A stretch of DNA of 64,000 bases, from positions 1-64,000 of the forward strand of contig JAFXMP010000233.1 in the NCBI GenBank assembly GCA_017530275.1. The letters are read 5' to 3'. The DNA comes from Clostridia bacterium (GTDB taxonomy: Bacteria > Bacillota_A > Clostridia > Christensenellales > Aristaeellaceae). The position numbers and the translations under genes are program-made. Of the stretch, positions 1 through 7,953 are shown piece by piece. The notes under the pieces were generated by a model. It searched no databases. It saw only the letters and a list, made by a program, of their open reading frames with translations, and was not told the origin of the DNA. The stretch's first letter is position 1, and every line of letters starts with the position of its first letter.

Positions 1-140
1 AACCGGCCTGGTTTGGTCGATCCTCTTGCTTATTACCTGAGAAATACTTGAATTCTTGTTACGATGTAGCGCCGTATACCTGACCGGTACGTACGGTGCA
101 ATGAGAGGGGCGAGGACTATTGCCCTCCCTCTACTCTATT
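1..140 (+). mobile_element. 3' end of a group II intron (domains V and VI), cut by the window start
   Basis: Positions 68-99 fold like a group II intron domain V. The AGC triad is at 68-70, the lower stem pairs 69-76 with 92-99, a two-base CG bulge sits at 90-91 and a short upper stem pairs 77-80 with 86-89. It is followed at 104-132 by a second hairpin (AGAGGG with CCCTCT) that fits domain VI, and by a CTACTCTAT-type 3' end near 139. Upstream, a plus-strand frame ends in TGA at 49-51; this could be the tail of the intron-encoded reverse transcriptase, which would lie outside the window. The upper-stem loop is five bases rather than the usual four, so the call rests on architecture and on remembered intron ends rather than on an alignment. 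Confidence 0.6.
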
Positions 141-160
141 AGCTGTTTCGCGGAAAAGGT

Positions 161-1180
161 TCATTCCAGCGCCCATTCCGGCAGGGCGGGCAGCACGCGG
201 CCTCCAGCCTCGCACAGTTCGGAAACGGTCACCAGGGTATAGCCCATTTCCTGATAGCGGGGGATCATTTGGTCCAGAATGGAGGGAGTATTAAAGCCGT
301 CCAGGTGGAACAGAATGATCACGCCGTTATCGATGCGGGAATCGCCCTTGGTTTCTGTAATGCGTTTGATCACCTTTTCGGGGGCTTTGGCGAAAGCGGT
401 GTCCCAGTCGTGAGAGTCCGCCGTCCACAGGCACGTTTCCATGCCCTCGGACCGGGCGAAGGAGGTGATCTTCCAGTTGAATTCCCCGAAGGGGGGACGG
501 AAGAAGCGGGGATTCACTCCTAAGTTCTCCCGGATGATTTCGGCGGTGTGGCGCACCTGATAGGCCCAGCTGTCCAGGTTGTCCTTGTCGGGCATGTGGG
601 GATGGGAATAGCTGTGATTGCCGATTTCATGGCCTGCAGCTACGATTTTTTTGGCTTCCTCCGGAAAGTGTTCCACAAACTGGCCGGTCATGAAGAAGGT
701 GCATTTGATACCGTACTTGTCCAGCACTTCCAAGAACTTGTCCGTGGGGCCGCCCACATACGCGCAGTCGATGGTGATGCACATGAGGGGCTGATCGGTT
801 TCGATCTTCTGGATCACCTTCCGGTGCCGGTCGGTGATTGCCAGATAGCTTTCGTTGGCGTTGACTTGGACCCCATCGAACCATACGGACAGGTTATGGC
901 CTCCCTCCTGGCTGTCCAAGGGGGTAAAGGAGAAATTGTATTCCTTCGCGCCGGGCTTGTAATTCTTGGTTGCCAGCACCTCGCCCCGCTGATTGCGCAG
1001 CTCCAGCGTTCCCGCCTGCGACCCGGCCTTGGACACGTTTACTTTCACATACGCGGTATCGCCTACGGCGGCTACATAGTTGTTGGCATAAAATTTGATG
1101 GTGGGATACTGGCTCTCAGCTATCGCGGAAGCGGGCAGCAGCAGGCACAGCACGAGCAGCAGCAGGGTCAGTCGTTTCAT
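161..1180 (-). CDS. secreted polysaccharide deacetylase (NodB/CE4 family)
   Basis: The product has 339 residues and begins with a signal peptide (MKRLTLLLLVLCLLLPASA). An N-terminal beta-rich region of about 110 residues precedes a NodB homology domain. Visible CE4 motifs are HSYSH (metal-binding His pair), RPPFGEFN and the WTADSHDWD segment. The first motif reads TIDCA where TFDDG is usual, so the catalytic Asp is kept but the metal-binding second Asp is replaced by Cys. This start is preferred over one 37 codons upstream because GGAGGCC lies just before it and a signal peptide follows directly. It probably removes acetyl groups from peptidoglycan or another extracellular N-acetylated glycan; the altered motif leaves its activity open. 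Confidence 0.85.
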   Translation of the reverse strand: MKRLTLLLLVLCLLLPASAIAESQYPTIKFYANNYVAAVGDTAYVKVNVSKAGSQAGTLELRNQRGEVLATKNYKPGAKEYNFSFTPLDSQEGGHNLSVWFDGVQVNANESYLAITDRHRKVIQKIETDQPLMCITIDCAYVGGPTDKFLEVLDKYGIKCTFFMTGQFVEHFPEEAKKIVAAGHEIGNHSYSHPHMPDKDNLDSWAYQVRHTAEIIRENLGVNPRFFRPPFGEFNWKITSFARSEGMETCLWTADSHDWDTAFAKAPEKVIKRITETKGDSRIDNGVIILFHLDGFNTPSILDQMIPRYQEMGYTLVTVSELCEAGGRVLPALPEWALE

Positions 1181-1227
1181 GGGTGGCCTCCTTGGTTGAT
1201 GGTAGCTGGACAGGTGAATCGTTATAA

Positions 1228-1370
1228 ATACTTTAGCGCAGAAAGAGAGTACAGAGTTCAGAGCGCAGAGTACAGATGATATAGTGTTCACAAAGGCACG
1301 CGGTCCATTGTTCAGGCAAACTAAATCTGAACTCTGTACGCTGAACTCTCCTTCATGACTTTAAGTGGTC
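1228..1370. repeat. dispersed inverted repeat, copy 1 (GAGAGTaCAGAGTTCAG arms)
   Basis: The left arm at 1241-1275 is made of tandem words such as GAGAGTACAGAGTTCAGAG, and the right arm at 1325-1350 carries the complement (CTGAACTCTGTACGCTGAAC). Outer ends ACTTTAGCGCAGAAAG and CTTCATGACTTTAAGTG resemble those of the copy at 28641. The spacer begins GATGATATAGTG, as in the copies at 9356 and 12014. It lies between ilvE and the deacetylase gene and contains no gene. Confidence 0.75.
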
Positions 1371-1383
1371 TTTAACTCAGTTT

Positions 1384-2445
1384 TTACACCTTGCAGGTCC
1401 ACTGATGGGTGTCCGGCGCGGTGCCCCACTGGATGGAGGTGAGGGTGTCGTACAGTTTCTGGGAGAGCTTGCCGATACCGCCGTCGGCAACCTGGTAGTG
1501 GGCCTGGCCCATGCGCAGCTCGCCGATAGGGGAGATGACCGCTGCCGTGCCGCAGCCCCAGGCTTCCTCCAAGGCGCCGTCCCGCAGGGCCTGGGACAGT
1601 TCTTCCACGGAGAGCAGGCGTTCTTCCACGGTGTAGCCCATTTCGCGGAGCAGCTCGATGCAGCTCTTGCGGGTGATGCCGGGCAGGATGGAGCCGGTGA
1701 GCTGAGGTGTGACCACCACGCCGTTGATGAGGAACATCACGTTCATGGCGCCCACTTCTTCGATGTACTTGCGCTCCACGCCGTCCAGCCACAAAACCTG
1801 GCTGTAGCCCTCGGCAGCGGCCCGGTCGCCCGCGCGCATGGAGGCCGCGTAGTTGCCGCCGCACTTGGTGTAACCCGTGCCGCCGCGCACGGCGCGCACG
1901 TCCTGGGTTTCGATCATGATCTTTACGGGGTTCAGCCCTTCGGCGTAGTACGCGCCCACGGGGGAGGCGATGACCACATATTTGGCGTGATGAATAGTGT
2001 GCACGCCCAGGGTTTCGTCATTGCCGAACAGGAAGGGGCGCAGGTACAGGCTGGTGCCGGGCAGGGAGGGCACCCAGTCCTTTTCCAGAGCCACGAACTT
2101 TTTGAGGGCGTCCAGGGTAAAGGCTTCGTCCACCTGGGGCAGGGAAAGGCGCTCGGCGGAAGCGTTCAGGCGCTTGATGTTCTCCCAGGGGCGGAACAGC
2201 TGCACGTCCCCGTCCGGGCGGCGGTAGGCTTTCAGGCCCTCGAAAATTTCCGCGCCGTAGTGGAACACGGTGGCGGCGGGATGTAAAACCAAGGGACCAA
2301 AGGGCTCGATGCGGGCGTCATGCCAGCCGTTTTCGCTGTCCCAGTCCATAATGAACATATGATCCGTGAAGATTTTGCCGAAGCCTAAGTTGTTCCAGTC
2401 GGGCTTAGCTTTCGGTGCGGTGGTGAGATTCATTTTGATTTCCAT
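1384..2445 (-). CDS. ilvE: branched-chain amino acid aminotransferase
   Basis: This 353-residue fold-type IV PLP enzyme transfers the amino group between glutamate and the 2-oxo acids of leucine, isoleucine and valine. The length and the motifs FHYGAEIFEGLKAYR (N-terminal), GGTGYTKCGGNYAAS (the Lys that binds PLP) and EEAWGCGTAAVISP (C-terminal) are those of the large bacterial BCAT type. The start has an AGGAAG ribosome site eight bases upstream. An overlapping ATG eight bases earlier is out of frame. It lies about 5.5 kb from a leucine T-box unit on the same strand, but other genes intervene and it is probably transcribed separately. Confidence 0.95.
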   Translation of the reverse strand: MEIKMNLTTAPKAKPDWNNLGFGKIFTDHMFIMDWDSENGWHDARIEPFGPLVLHPAATVFHYGAEIFEGLKAYRRPDGDVQLFRPWENIKRLNASAERLSLPQVDEAFTLDALKKFVALEKDWVPSLPGTSLYLRPFLFGNDETLGVHTIHHAKYVVIASPVGAYYAEGLNPVKIMIETQDVRAVRGGTGYTKCGGNYAASMRAGDRAAAEGYSQVLWLDGVERKYIEEVGAMNVMFLINGVVVTPQLTGSILPGITRKSCIELLREMGYTVEERLLSVEELSQALRDGALEEAWGCGTAAVISPIGELRMGQAHYQVADGGIGKLSQKLYDTLTSIQWGTAPDTHQWTCKV

Positions 2446-2491
2446 GGTTCATGCTTCCTTTCTTGAAAAAATGATTGATTATTTGCAGGTG

Positions 2492-3586
2492 TCAGCCCAA
2501 TATCCGTTCTTCCGGCAGGCTGGCGATCAAGGATAACAATTCAAGGATTTCGGCTCTCATTTCACTTTTTCCTAACGCATCCATGAAAAAGCAAGCTGTG
2601 GGCCATTGGGCGGCCATCACGATCCAGGCGTACCATGGCAGGGCCTCAAGCTCCCGTTCTGTGGGATGATAGATTTGAAGCATCCGATTCATAGAACGCT
2701 GAAACGATTGGAGCGCATATTCCAGCCGTTTGCCCGCTCCTTCCGGGGCGGTTTGTTTCTCGTCGTAATCAAAGCCGGCTAAATTCGCCAACTGATTCAC
2801 GACGACCTCTGTTCCGGCGAGGTTGAAGTCGATGAACCCGGCAAAATGTTGGTTTTCATCGATCAGGATATTGGTGAAATTCTCGTCTCCCTGAAACACA
2901 CAGCGCGGCAATTCCCGATACACGGCTTTCAGCTTTCCGCGGATTTCCGTATGCCGGGCAATCAGGCGGTCAGCCAACTCGTTTTCCTGTTCCTTTCGCA
3001 GGCAATCAATCAGCTGATTGAAATTCTCTTCCTTTTCGTCGATGCCGTTGGGGATGTCGAAGGGCGAAAGGTCAAACAGGCTGTACATGCCCATGGTTTC
3101 CGAAAGGTCCACGTTCCTGTACGCTTCCGCGAAGCGCGCCACGCTTGCCTGTACTTCACAGATCAAACCATCTTCATCCCGTATGCTTTGTTCGCTGGCA
3201 AGCGGCAAATCAATATATTCTGATAAATAGCATTGGTACTGCCGCCAGGGATGAAGGAATTTCCCTTCTTTGTTGGCAAGGAATTGCGGACACTGGATGC
3301 CCAGCGCGTGATACCGCTTAATCAGCCGGAACAGATCGTTCATTCTCTTTTCCGTCATATCCGGCGCGTTGCAATACCGAAGCACCCATTTCTTATCAAC
3401 GATATAGTTCAGCCGCACATCCGTCGCATCGTGGGTGGAATCAATGAGCGTTATGCTGTCAATAGCTTCGATCCCGTACTCCGCAAGCGCCGCGGCAATA
3501 TCCGGGCGCTGGGGGATCACGGCTCCTGCGGGAAAGAGTTTACCGGGCTTGAATGTTTCCAACGGTTTGTCAGGCAATACTACCAC
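2492..3586 (-). CDS. aminoglycoside phosphotransferase-fold kinase (APH family)
   Basis: The 364-residue protein looks like a protein-kinase-fold small-molecule kinase. QGDENFTNILI at about 235-245 matches the catalytic loop HGDxxxxNIL with Gln in place of His, and FIDFNLAG about ten residues on matches the metal-binding IDFxxA segment. The N-terminal third has the lobe pattern VDKKWVLRYC expected around the ATP-binding Lys. The substrate cannot be told; homoserine, choline, sugars and antibiotics are all used in this family. The start is a GTG without a clear ribosome site, so the true start may differ by a few codons. It begins 8 bp after the small ORF upstream. Confidence 0.75.
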   Translation of the reverse strand: MVVLPDKPLETFKPGKLFPAGAVIPQRPDIAAALAEYGIEAIDSITLIDSTHDATDVRLNYIVDKKWVLRYCNAPDMTEKRMNDLFRLIKRYHALGIQCPQFLANKEGKFLHPWRQYQCYLSEYIDLPLASEQSIRDEDGLICEVQASVARFAEAYRNVDLSETMGMYSLFDLSPFDIPNGIDEKEENFNQLIDCLRKEQENELADRLIARHTEIRGKLKAVYRELPRCVFQGDENFTNILIDENQHFAGFIDFNLAGTEVVVNQLANLAGFDYDEKQTAPEGAGKRLEYALQSFQRSMNRMLQIYHPTERELEALPWYAWIVMAAQWPTACFFMDALGKSEMRAEILELLSLIASLPEERILG

Positions 3587-3594
3587 TTCCGCTA

Positions 3595-3780
3595 TCAGAT
3601 GTTTCTTCCCTGATACTGCACCGTAACCACATAGACGGTCTTTTTCTTCTCGCCGATTTTGAAGAAGACGCTGAGAGGGCCGATCAGAAGCTGCTTATAT
3701 TCGCATCCCGCAAATCGTTCAACGGTTTGGAAAATAAAGCGCGACGGGTACCCGCCCGCAACAGCATACTGGAATTTCAA
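3595..3780 (-). CDS. small hypothetical protein (61 aa)
   Basis: A TTG-started frame of 61 codons fills the gap between the GNAT gene (12 bp upstream) and the APH-like kinase (8 bp downstream). The product is basic and rich in aromatic and beta-branched residues (for example KKKTVYVVTVQYQG), with no signal peptide or clear membrane segment. I do not recognise a family. The tight spacing and sensible composition argue for a gene, while the non-ATG start and weak GGAAA ribosome site argue against. Confidence 0.35.
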   Translation of the reverse strand: MKFQYAVAGGYPSRFIFQTVERFAGCEYKQLLIGPLSVFFKIGEKKKTVYVVTVQYQGRNI

Positions 3781-3792
3781 TTCTGTTTCCGA

Positions 3793-4446
3793 TTATCGAA
3801 CCACAGACGAGTGACTGTAGATATAAAACTCTTCCTGGCTCGGCATCCACTTTTTTTCCATGGGTGGAAAGGTTGCGTCGAAGGCTTCAACCGCGGCGGC
3901 GTCGTCACAGCAATCGGCGGCGGCGCTTGGAATAAACATCCATTTTTTCCCGCTCAGCGCATTGGGCACAAGCTCGCAAACGAGGAGCGCTGTGGGATAA
4001 TTCCCATCCACCGCAAAGCTGACGTTCTTCTTTTTACAGCTGACAAATCCACGGCTGACGTAGTTTCCCGGATTGCCGAAATTGATATTTACATCGTATC
4101 CCATTCCGCGCGCGGCTTCAAAGGAGTGCTCGATCAGGAGCTTGCCAAGTTTAAGCCTTTGGTATTCGCGCGCGACGCAAAGCGGACCGAAGGAAACGAT
4201 CTCTTTCCGTTTGCCGCTTTCATCCTCAAGCCACGCTTTTGTGTACATGATGCTCCCGATGATTTTGCCGTCCAGTTCAAGCACGAAAGCAAGCTCAGGA
4301 ATGAAGTCAGGATGCGTTCGCATCTGATGAACAAAATAATGCTCGTCAGCGCCCGGCTTATACACATTCCAAAATGCTTCCCGGGTAAGCTCTTCAACCG
4401 CTCTGTAGTCTTTTTCCGTTTCCAGACGGATCGTCACATTGTCCAT
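3793..4446 (-). CDS. GNAT family N-acetyltransferase (YhbS-like)
   Basis: The 217-residue protein has the GNAT core in its first 150 residues: an initial TIRLETEKDYRAVEELTREAF, then FGPLCVAREYQRLKLGKLLI, which is the acetyl-CoA-binding motif A in slightly degenerate form (Q-R-L-K-L-G-K for Q-R-x-G-x-G-x), followed by EAARGMGYDVNINFG. The C-terminal 60 residues form an extension typical of YhbS-like members. It would transfer an acetyl group from acetyl-CoA to an amine; the substrate is unknown. It lies 45 bp after the ATPase/STAS pair and may be co-transcribed with it. Confidence 0.8.
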   Translation of the reverse strand: MDNVTIRLETEKDYRAVEELTREAFWNVYKPGADEHYFVHQMRTHPDFIPELAFVLELDGKIIGSIMYTKAWLEDESGKRKEIVSFGPLCVAREYQRLKLGKLLIEHSFEAARGMGYDVNINFGNPGNYVSRGFVSCKKKNVSFAVDGNYPTALLVCELVPNALSGKKWMFIPSAAADCCDDAAAVEAFDATFPPMEKKWMPSQEEFYIYSHSSVVR

Positions 4447-4491
4447 TTTTATAATCCCTGTGCCATGTCGCAGGCGGTTCCGATCTGTCTA

Positions 4492-5097
4492 TCAAGCCAT
4501 CTTTTTGATCAGCATCATTTCCACGATGCGGCCTCGGATGGCTACTTTCACATCATCCGCCACATGGGCCACCACTGATTTTTCCAATTCATCCCACGCT
4601 TCCTTGGCGGCAGCGTCGTTTTGCCTGACTCTGTCGGAAAGCGCGTCCTCATAGGCCGTCATGGACCATTCCCAATCCAGCGTGGGCGTGGTGGAATGCT
4701 CCAGCGTTCCGGGCAGGAACAGCGGGTTTGAGAAAACGGCGACATCCTCATCCGCGCCACGATCAAAGAAATCCCGCAGGCGGCCCATCAGGCCCTTGGC
4801 GGATTCGTTTTTGCCTGAGCTGGACGCAGCCAGCAGCTGATCCCGCTTGCTGCTGTCCATACGGGTGGTGACCTGAAGATGCAGTTGATAAACGTCGTCC
4901 TGATCTTCGATCCAAAAATCGCCGTTCGTTTCGCCGGTAATGGAGCGCATCATGCCCATCATTTCTTCGGTGAGCAAACGAAGGTGCAGGGCGTTTTTCG
5001 GAGAAAGGCCCTTATAGGCCGCCACTTTTTCCACCTGAAGCAAAGCTGTTTCCATTTGGCTGCCCTTGCTTGAAACCGTTATCACGTCCGTTTTCAT
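4492..5097 (-). CDS. putative histidine-kinase-like ATP-binding protein paired with a STAS protein
   Basis: The 201-residue protein starts at an ATG preceded by GAGGTGA and overlaps nothing; a start six codons earlier would overlap the STAS gene. LHLRLLTEEMMGMM near residues 37-50 resembles the N-box of GHKL ATPases of the RsbW/SpoIIAB anti-sigma type, but no clear G-boxes follow and the middle and C-terminal parts are unusual. With the neighbouring STAS protein this looks like a partner-switching pair, with a kinase-like protein acting on an anti-sigma antagonist. No sigma factor gene is adjacent, so the target is unknown. Confidence 0.5.
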   Translation of the reverse strand: MKTDVITVSSKGSQMETALLQVEKVAAYKGLSPKNALHLRLLTEEMMGMMRSITGETNGDFWIEDQDDVYQLHLQVTTRMDSSKRDQLLAASSSGKNESAKGLMGRLRDFFDRGADEDVAVFSNPLFLPGTLEHSTTPTLDWEWSMTAYEDALSDRVRQNDAAAKEAWDELEKSVVAHVADDVKVAIRGRIVEMMLIKKMA

Positions 5098-5107
5098 TTC
5101 AGTCACC

Positions 5108-5404
5108 TCATTCAATCGTCAGAATATCCGCAAAGCCGGTCACTTCAAACACTTCTGCCACGATCTCGTTGACGTGAATCACCTTCATTCCGCCTTTCCT
5201 GCTCATGATTTTTTGAGCGGAGAGCAGCACCCGCAGGCCGGCGGAGGAAATGTAATCCAATTTTTCCAAATCAAAGATCAGGCTGTCCGCGCTGTCCAGG
5301 CACGTTTTCAGTTCCGCTTCCAGTTCCGGGGAAGTCGTTGTGTCCAGACGGCCTTCCAGGGCAATTACCAGTTCAGTTCCGTTCAAGTTCTTGTTGATCT
5401 TCAT
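5108..5404 (-). CDS. STAS-domain anti-sigma factor antagonist (SpoIIAA/RsbV type)
   Basis: The 98-residue protein is a single STAS domain. LDTTTSPELEAEL and LIFDLEKLDYISSAGLRVLL are the standard strand-helix pattern, and the first Ser in YISSAGLRVL is the residue phosphorylated in RsbV/SpoIIAA. The start used here follows AGGAGG by eight bases; a frame extending 16 codons upstream lacks this. The stop lies 10 bp before the ATPase-like gene, in the usual order antagonist then kinase. It should be a cytoplasmic switch protein whose phosphorylation state is set by its partner. Confidence 0.85.
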   Translation of the reverse strand: MKINKNLNGTELVIALEGRLDTTTSPELEAELKTCLDSADSLIFDLEKLDYISSAGLRVLLSAQKIMSRKGGMKVIHVNEIVAEVFEVTGFADILTIE

Positions 5405-5478
5405 GTTCGTGTCCTCCTCTATGATTTTGGTGTTCTTTGCGGCTTTATTCAAAGCGCTGGGGCACTGGTTCCCGTTCT

Positions 5479-6813
5479 TTACGCCGTTTCGATGCTGTTT
5501 GCCTTTTGCAGCTTCAAAAGCTCCACCGCGTCCTGACGCATTTTATACTTCAAAATTTTGCCTGCGGCGTTGGTGGGGAAGGCGGAAACGAACTGGACGT
5601 ACCGGGGGGTCTTGTGCCGGGCCATATGGTCGCGCACAAATTGTTTTAATTCGTCCTCGGTCATGGATTGTCCTTCTTTCAGAATCACCACGGCCATAAT
5701 TTCTTCGCCGTACTGCTCGTCCGGTACGCCGATCACCTGCACGTCGGAAACCTTGGGATGGGTATAGATAAATTCCTCGATTTCCTTGGGGTAAATGTTT
5801 TCGCCGCCTCGGATGATCATGTCTTTCAAACGCCCGGTGATGCGGTAATTGCCCTCCGGGGTGCGGCAGGCCAGGTCGCCGGTATGCAGCCAGCCGTCCT
5901 TGTCGATGGCCTCCTGGGTGGCCTTGGGCATTTTGTAATAGCCCTTCATGATGTTGTAGCCGCGGGCCACGAATTCGCCGGTCACGTTGTCTGGCAAGTC
6001 TGCGCCGGTTTCGGGATCGACGATCTTGCATTCGATTTCCGGCATGGCTCGGCCCACGGTGGCGACGCGCACCTCCAGGGGGTCGTCGGTGGAACTCATG
6101 GTGCAGCCGGGGCTGGCTTCCGTCTGGCCGTACACGATGGTGATCTCCGTCATGTGCATTTTGTCCACCACGTCCCGCATCACCGAAATAGGGCAGGGGG
6201 ACCCGGCCATGATGCCGGTGCGCATATGGGAAAAGTCCGTTTTCGGGAAATCGGGATGCTCCAGCATGGCGATAAACATGGTGGGCACGCCGTGGAAAGC
6301 AGTGATCTTTTCCTGATGGATGCAGGCCAGGGCGGGCTTGGGGGAGAAATACGGCAGGGGGAACAGGCTCGTGCCGTGGGTCATGCTGGCGGTCATGGCC
6401 AGCACCATGCCGAAGCAGTGGAACATGGGCACCTGGATCATCATCCGGTCGGCGGTGGACAGGTCCATGCGGTCGCCGATGCACTTGCCGTCGTTGACGA
6501 TGTTCCGATGGGTGAGCATCACACCCTTGGGGAAGCCGGTGGTGCCGGAGGTGTACTGCATGTTGCATACGTCGTCCGGCTGCACCTGGGCTGTGCGCTG
6601 GAGCAGCGCTTCCTTGGGGGTCTTGCGGGCGTAGGTCAAAAATTCTTCCCACACAAGGCACCCCTTCATGGAAAAGCCCACGGTGACGATGTTGCGCAGG
6701 AAGGGCAGGCGCTTGATGTGCAGGGGCTGCCCCGGCACGGAATCGGTCAGTTCGGGGCATAGTTCCTTGATGATGCCCGCGTAGTCGCTGTCCCGCCAGC
6801 CTTCCACCAGCAC
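5479..6813 (-). CDS. AMP-dependent acyl-CoA synthetase, C-terminal part of an interrupted gene
   Basis: This frame continues, without a frameshift, the gene that starts at 7953; the two are separated only by an amber codon at 6865-6867. The part between that codon and the first available ATG encodes KIHEAEYLLRQSDTHTLV, which belongs to the conserved acyl-CoA synthetase core. Motifs in this part are QYTSGTTGFPKGVML (ATP loop, about 87-100), YGQTEASPG, TGDL, GRLKDMIIRGGENIYP and AAGKILKYKMR with the catalytic Lys of the adenylation step. It resembles medium/long-chain fatty-acyl-CoA ligases. Translated alone from 6813 it would lack the N-terminal subdomain and probably not fold well, so this is best treated as half of a damaged gene unless the amber is read through. 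Confidence 0.75.
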   Translation of the reverse strand: MLVEGWRDSDYAGIIKELCPELTDSVPGQPLHIKRLPFLRNIVTVGFSMKGCLVWEEFLTYARKTPKEALLQRTAQVQPDDVCNMQYTSGTTGFPKGVMLTHRNIVNDGKCIGDRMDLSTADRMMIQVPMFHCFGMVLAMTASMTHGTSLFPLPYFSPKPALACIHQEKITAFHGVPTMFIAMLEHPDFPKTDFSHMRTGIMAGSPCPISVMRDVVDKMHMTEITIVYGQTEASPGCTMSSTDDPLEVRVATVGRAMPEIECKIVDPETGADLPDNVTGEFVARGYNIMKGYYKMPKATQEAIDKDGWLHTGDLACRTPEGNYRITGRLKDMIIRGGENIYPKEIEEFIYTHPKVSDVQVIGVPDEQYGEEIMAVVILKEGQSMTEDELKQFVRDHMARHKTPRYVQFVSAFPTNAAGKILKYKMRQDAVELLKLQKANSIETA

Positions 6814-6864
6814 CAGCGTGTGGGTGTCGCTCTGGCGCAGCAGGTATTCCGCTTCGTGGATTTT

Positions 6865-7953
6865 CTAGGCGGTGTTCACCGTCACCAGCACCGCGCCGAT
6901 TTTCGTGGCGGCCCAGAAGGTCAAATACCATTGGGGCACGTTGGTGGCCCACACGGCCACCTTGGCCCCCCGGCGCACGCCCATGGCCATCAAGGCCCGG
7001 GCGCACTCGTCCACGTCGTCCCGGAACTGGGAATAGGTGCGGGTATAATCCAGGGTGGTATAGCGGAAAGCGTACTGGTCCGGGAATTCTTCTACTACCC
7101 GGTCCAGCACCTTGGGGAAGGTTTCTTCGATGAGAACGTCCTTTTTCCAAATATATTTGCCGGTGTGGCGGTTGTTGTCGTACAGTTTATGGTGCAGGCG
7201 GCGGGGGTCCTTGCCGATGGAGCGGGCCAGAGCCGCGTAATGGGACAGCACCACGTCGGCGTCGCCCAGCGCTCCTTCGCCGGGCTGCCAGTTGAAGGAG
7301 AAAAAGCCCTCGAAGCTGATGGAGCGCAGGGCGGCGAACACGTCCTTGAGGGGCAGGTTCCCTTCACCCAGCAGCTTTTTTTGCATTGCGCCGTTTTCGA
7401 TGATCCCGTCGCACAGGTACACGTGGCGGATATACGCGCCCAAATCGGTGACGATTTCCTCCGGGGATTTCTTCACAGCCGCGCAGGGCACGTCCCAAGC
7501 GGCTAGCAGATAATCGGAAGCGAAGCCGTCCAGCAGGTTCTTTAAGACGCCGGTATCAGCGTAAATTCCCGTGGAGGGGATCAGCAGGGGCACCCCCGCC
7601 CGCTCGGCGATGGGCAGCAGGGGGGCCAGCATGTCCGCCGCATCCTCAGGAGCCGCCTTGAGGGGCAGCACCACGTGGGGGACGCGCAGATCGTGGGCCA
7701 GGGCGATCAGGGCCTTGGCTTCGTCCTCGGTCCAGGTTTCTCCTGCGGTGAGGGCGGCGATGGATAAGGACTGTTCGTTCAAATCGCGCACCGTTTCATG
7801 CAGCTGGGCGGGGGAGAAAGGCGCGCCGGTGCGGTCGAATAAATCCAGGCTCCCGGCGGAAAGCTCCAGCCCGTCATAGCGCATTTCCCTGGCAAGGTTC
7901 ACGCATTCCTCCAGGGAAAACGGCCAGCCGTGTGTGGAAAAGCTCAGCTTCAT
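6865..7953 (-). CDS. xylose-isomerase-like TIM barrel fused to the N-terminus of an acyl-CoA synthetase; ends at an in-frame amber
   Basis: Residues 1 to about 240 look like a sugar-phosphate isomerase/epimerase (AP endonuclease 2) barrel: MKLSFSTHGWPFSLEECVNL, YDGLELSAG, a RHVYLCDG strand and the final FEGFFSFNWQPGEG. From about 260 the protein becomes an AMP-ligase N-terminal subdomain (YIWKKDVLIEETFPKVLDRV, YTRTYSQFRDDVD, VAVWATNVPQWYLTFWAATK). It stops at VTVNTA followed by TAG; relatives have Tyr there and the frame runs on in phase to 5479, giving an intended length of 824 residues. The ATG overlaps the stop of the LeuA-like gene (ATGA), so the two are translationally coupled under the leucine T-box. 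Either a recent nonsense mutation, a base-calling error or amber read-through would explain the break. Confidence 0.75.
   Translation of the reverse strand: MKLSFSTHGWPFSLEECVNLAREMRYDGLELSAGSLDLFDRTGAPFSPAQLHETVRDLNEQSLSIAALTAGETWTEDEAKALIALAHDLRVPHVVLPLKAAPEDAADMLAPLLPIAERAGVPLLIPSTGIYADTGVLKNLLDGFASDYLLAAWDVPCAAVKKSPEEIVTDLGAYIRHVYLCDGIIENGAMQKKLLGEGNLPLKDVFAALRSISFEGFFSFNWQPGEGALGDADVVLSHYAALARSIGKDPRRLHHKLYDNNRHTGKYIWKKDVLIEETFPKVLDRVVEEFPDQYAFRYTTLDYTRTYSQFRDDVDECARALMAMGVRRGAKVAVWATNVPQWYLTFWAATKIGAVLVTVNTA

Noticed and set aside
548..1279. Long plus-strand frame opposite the deacetylase gene
   Set aside because: It is a reverse-strand shadow: His/Gly/Val-rich composition, no ribosome site, no known motif. 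The same holds for other long frames opposite real genes, such as 1405-2286, 5668-6762, 7932-9371 and 34592-36970.
6865..6867. Genome-wide reassignment of TAG
   Set aside because: TAG is used as a normal stop in the window (for example at 16553-16555 and 38485-38487), so only a local mutation, error or read-through is reasonable.
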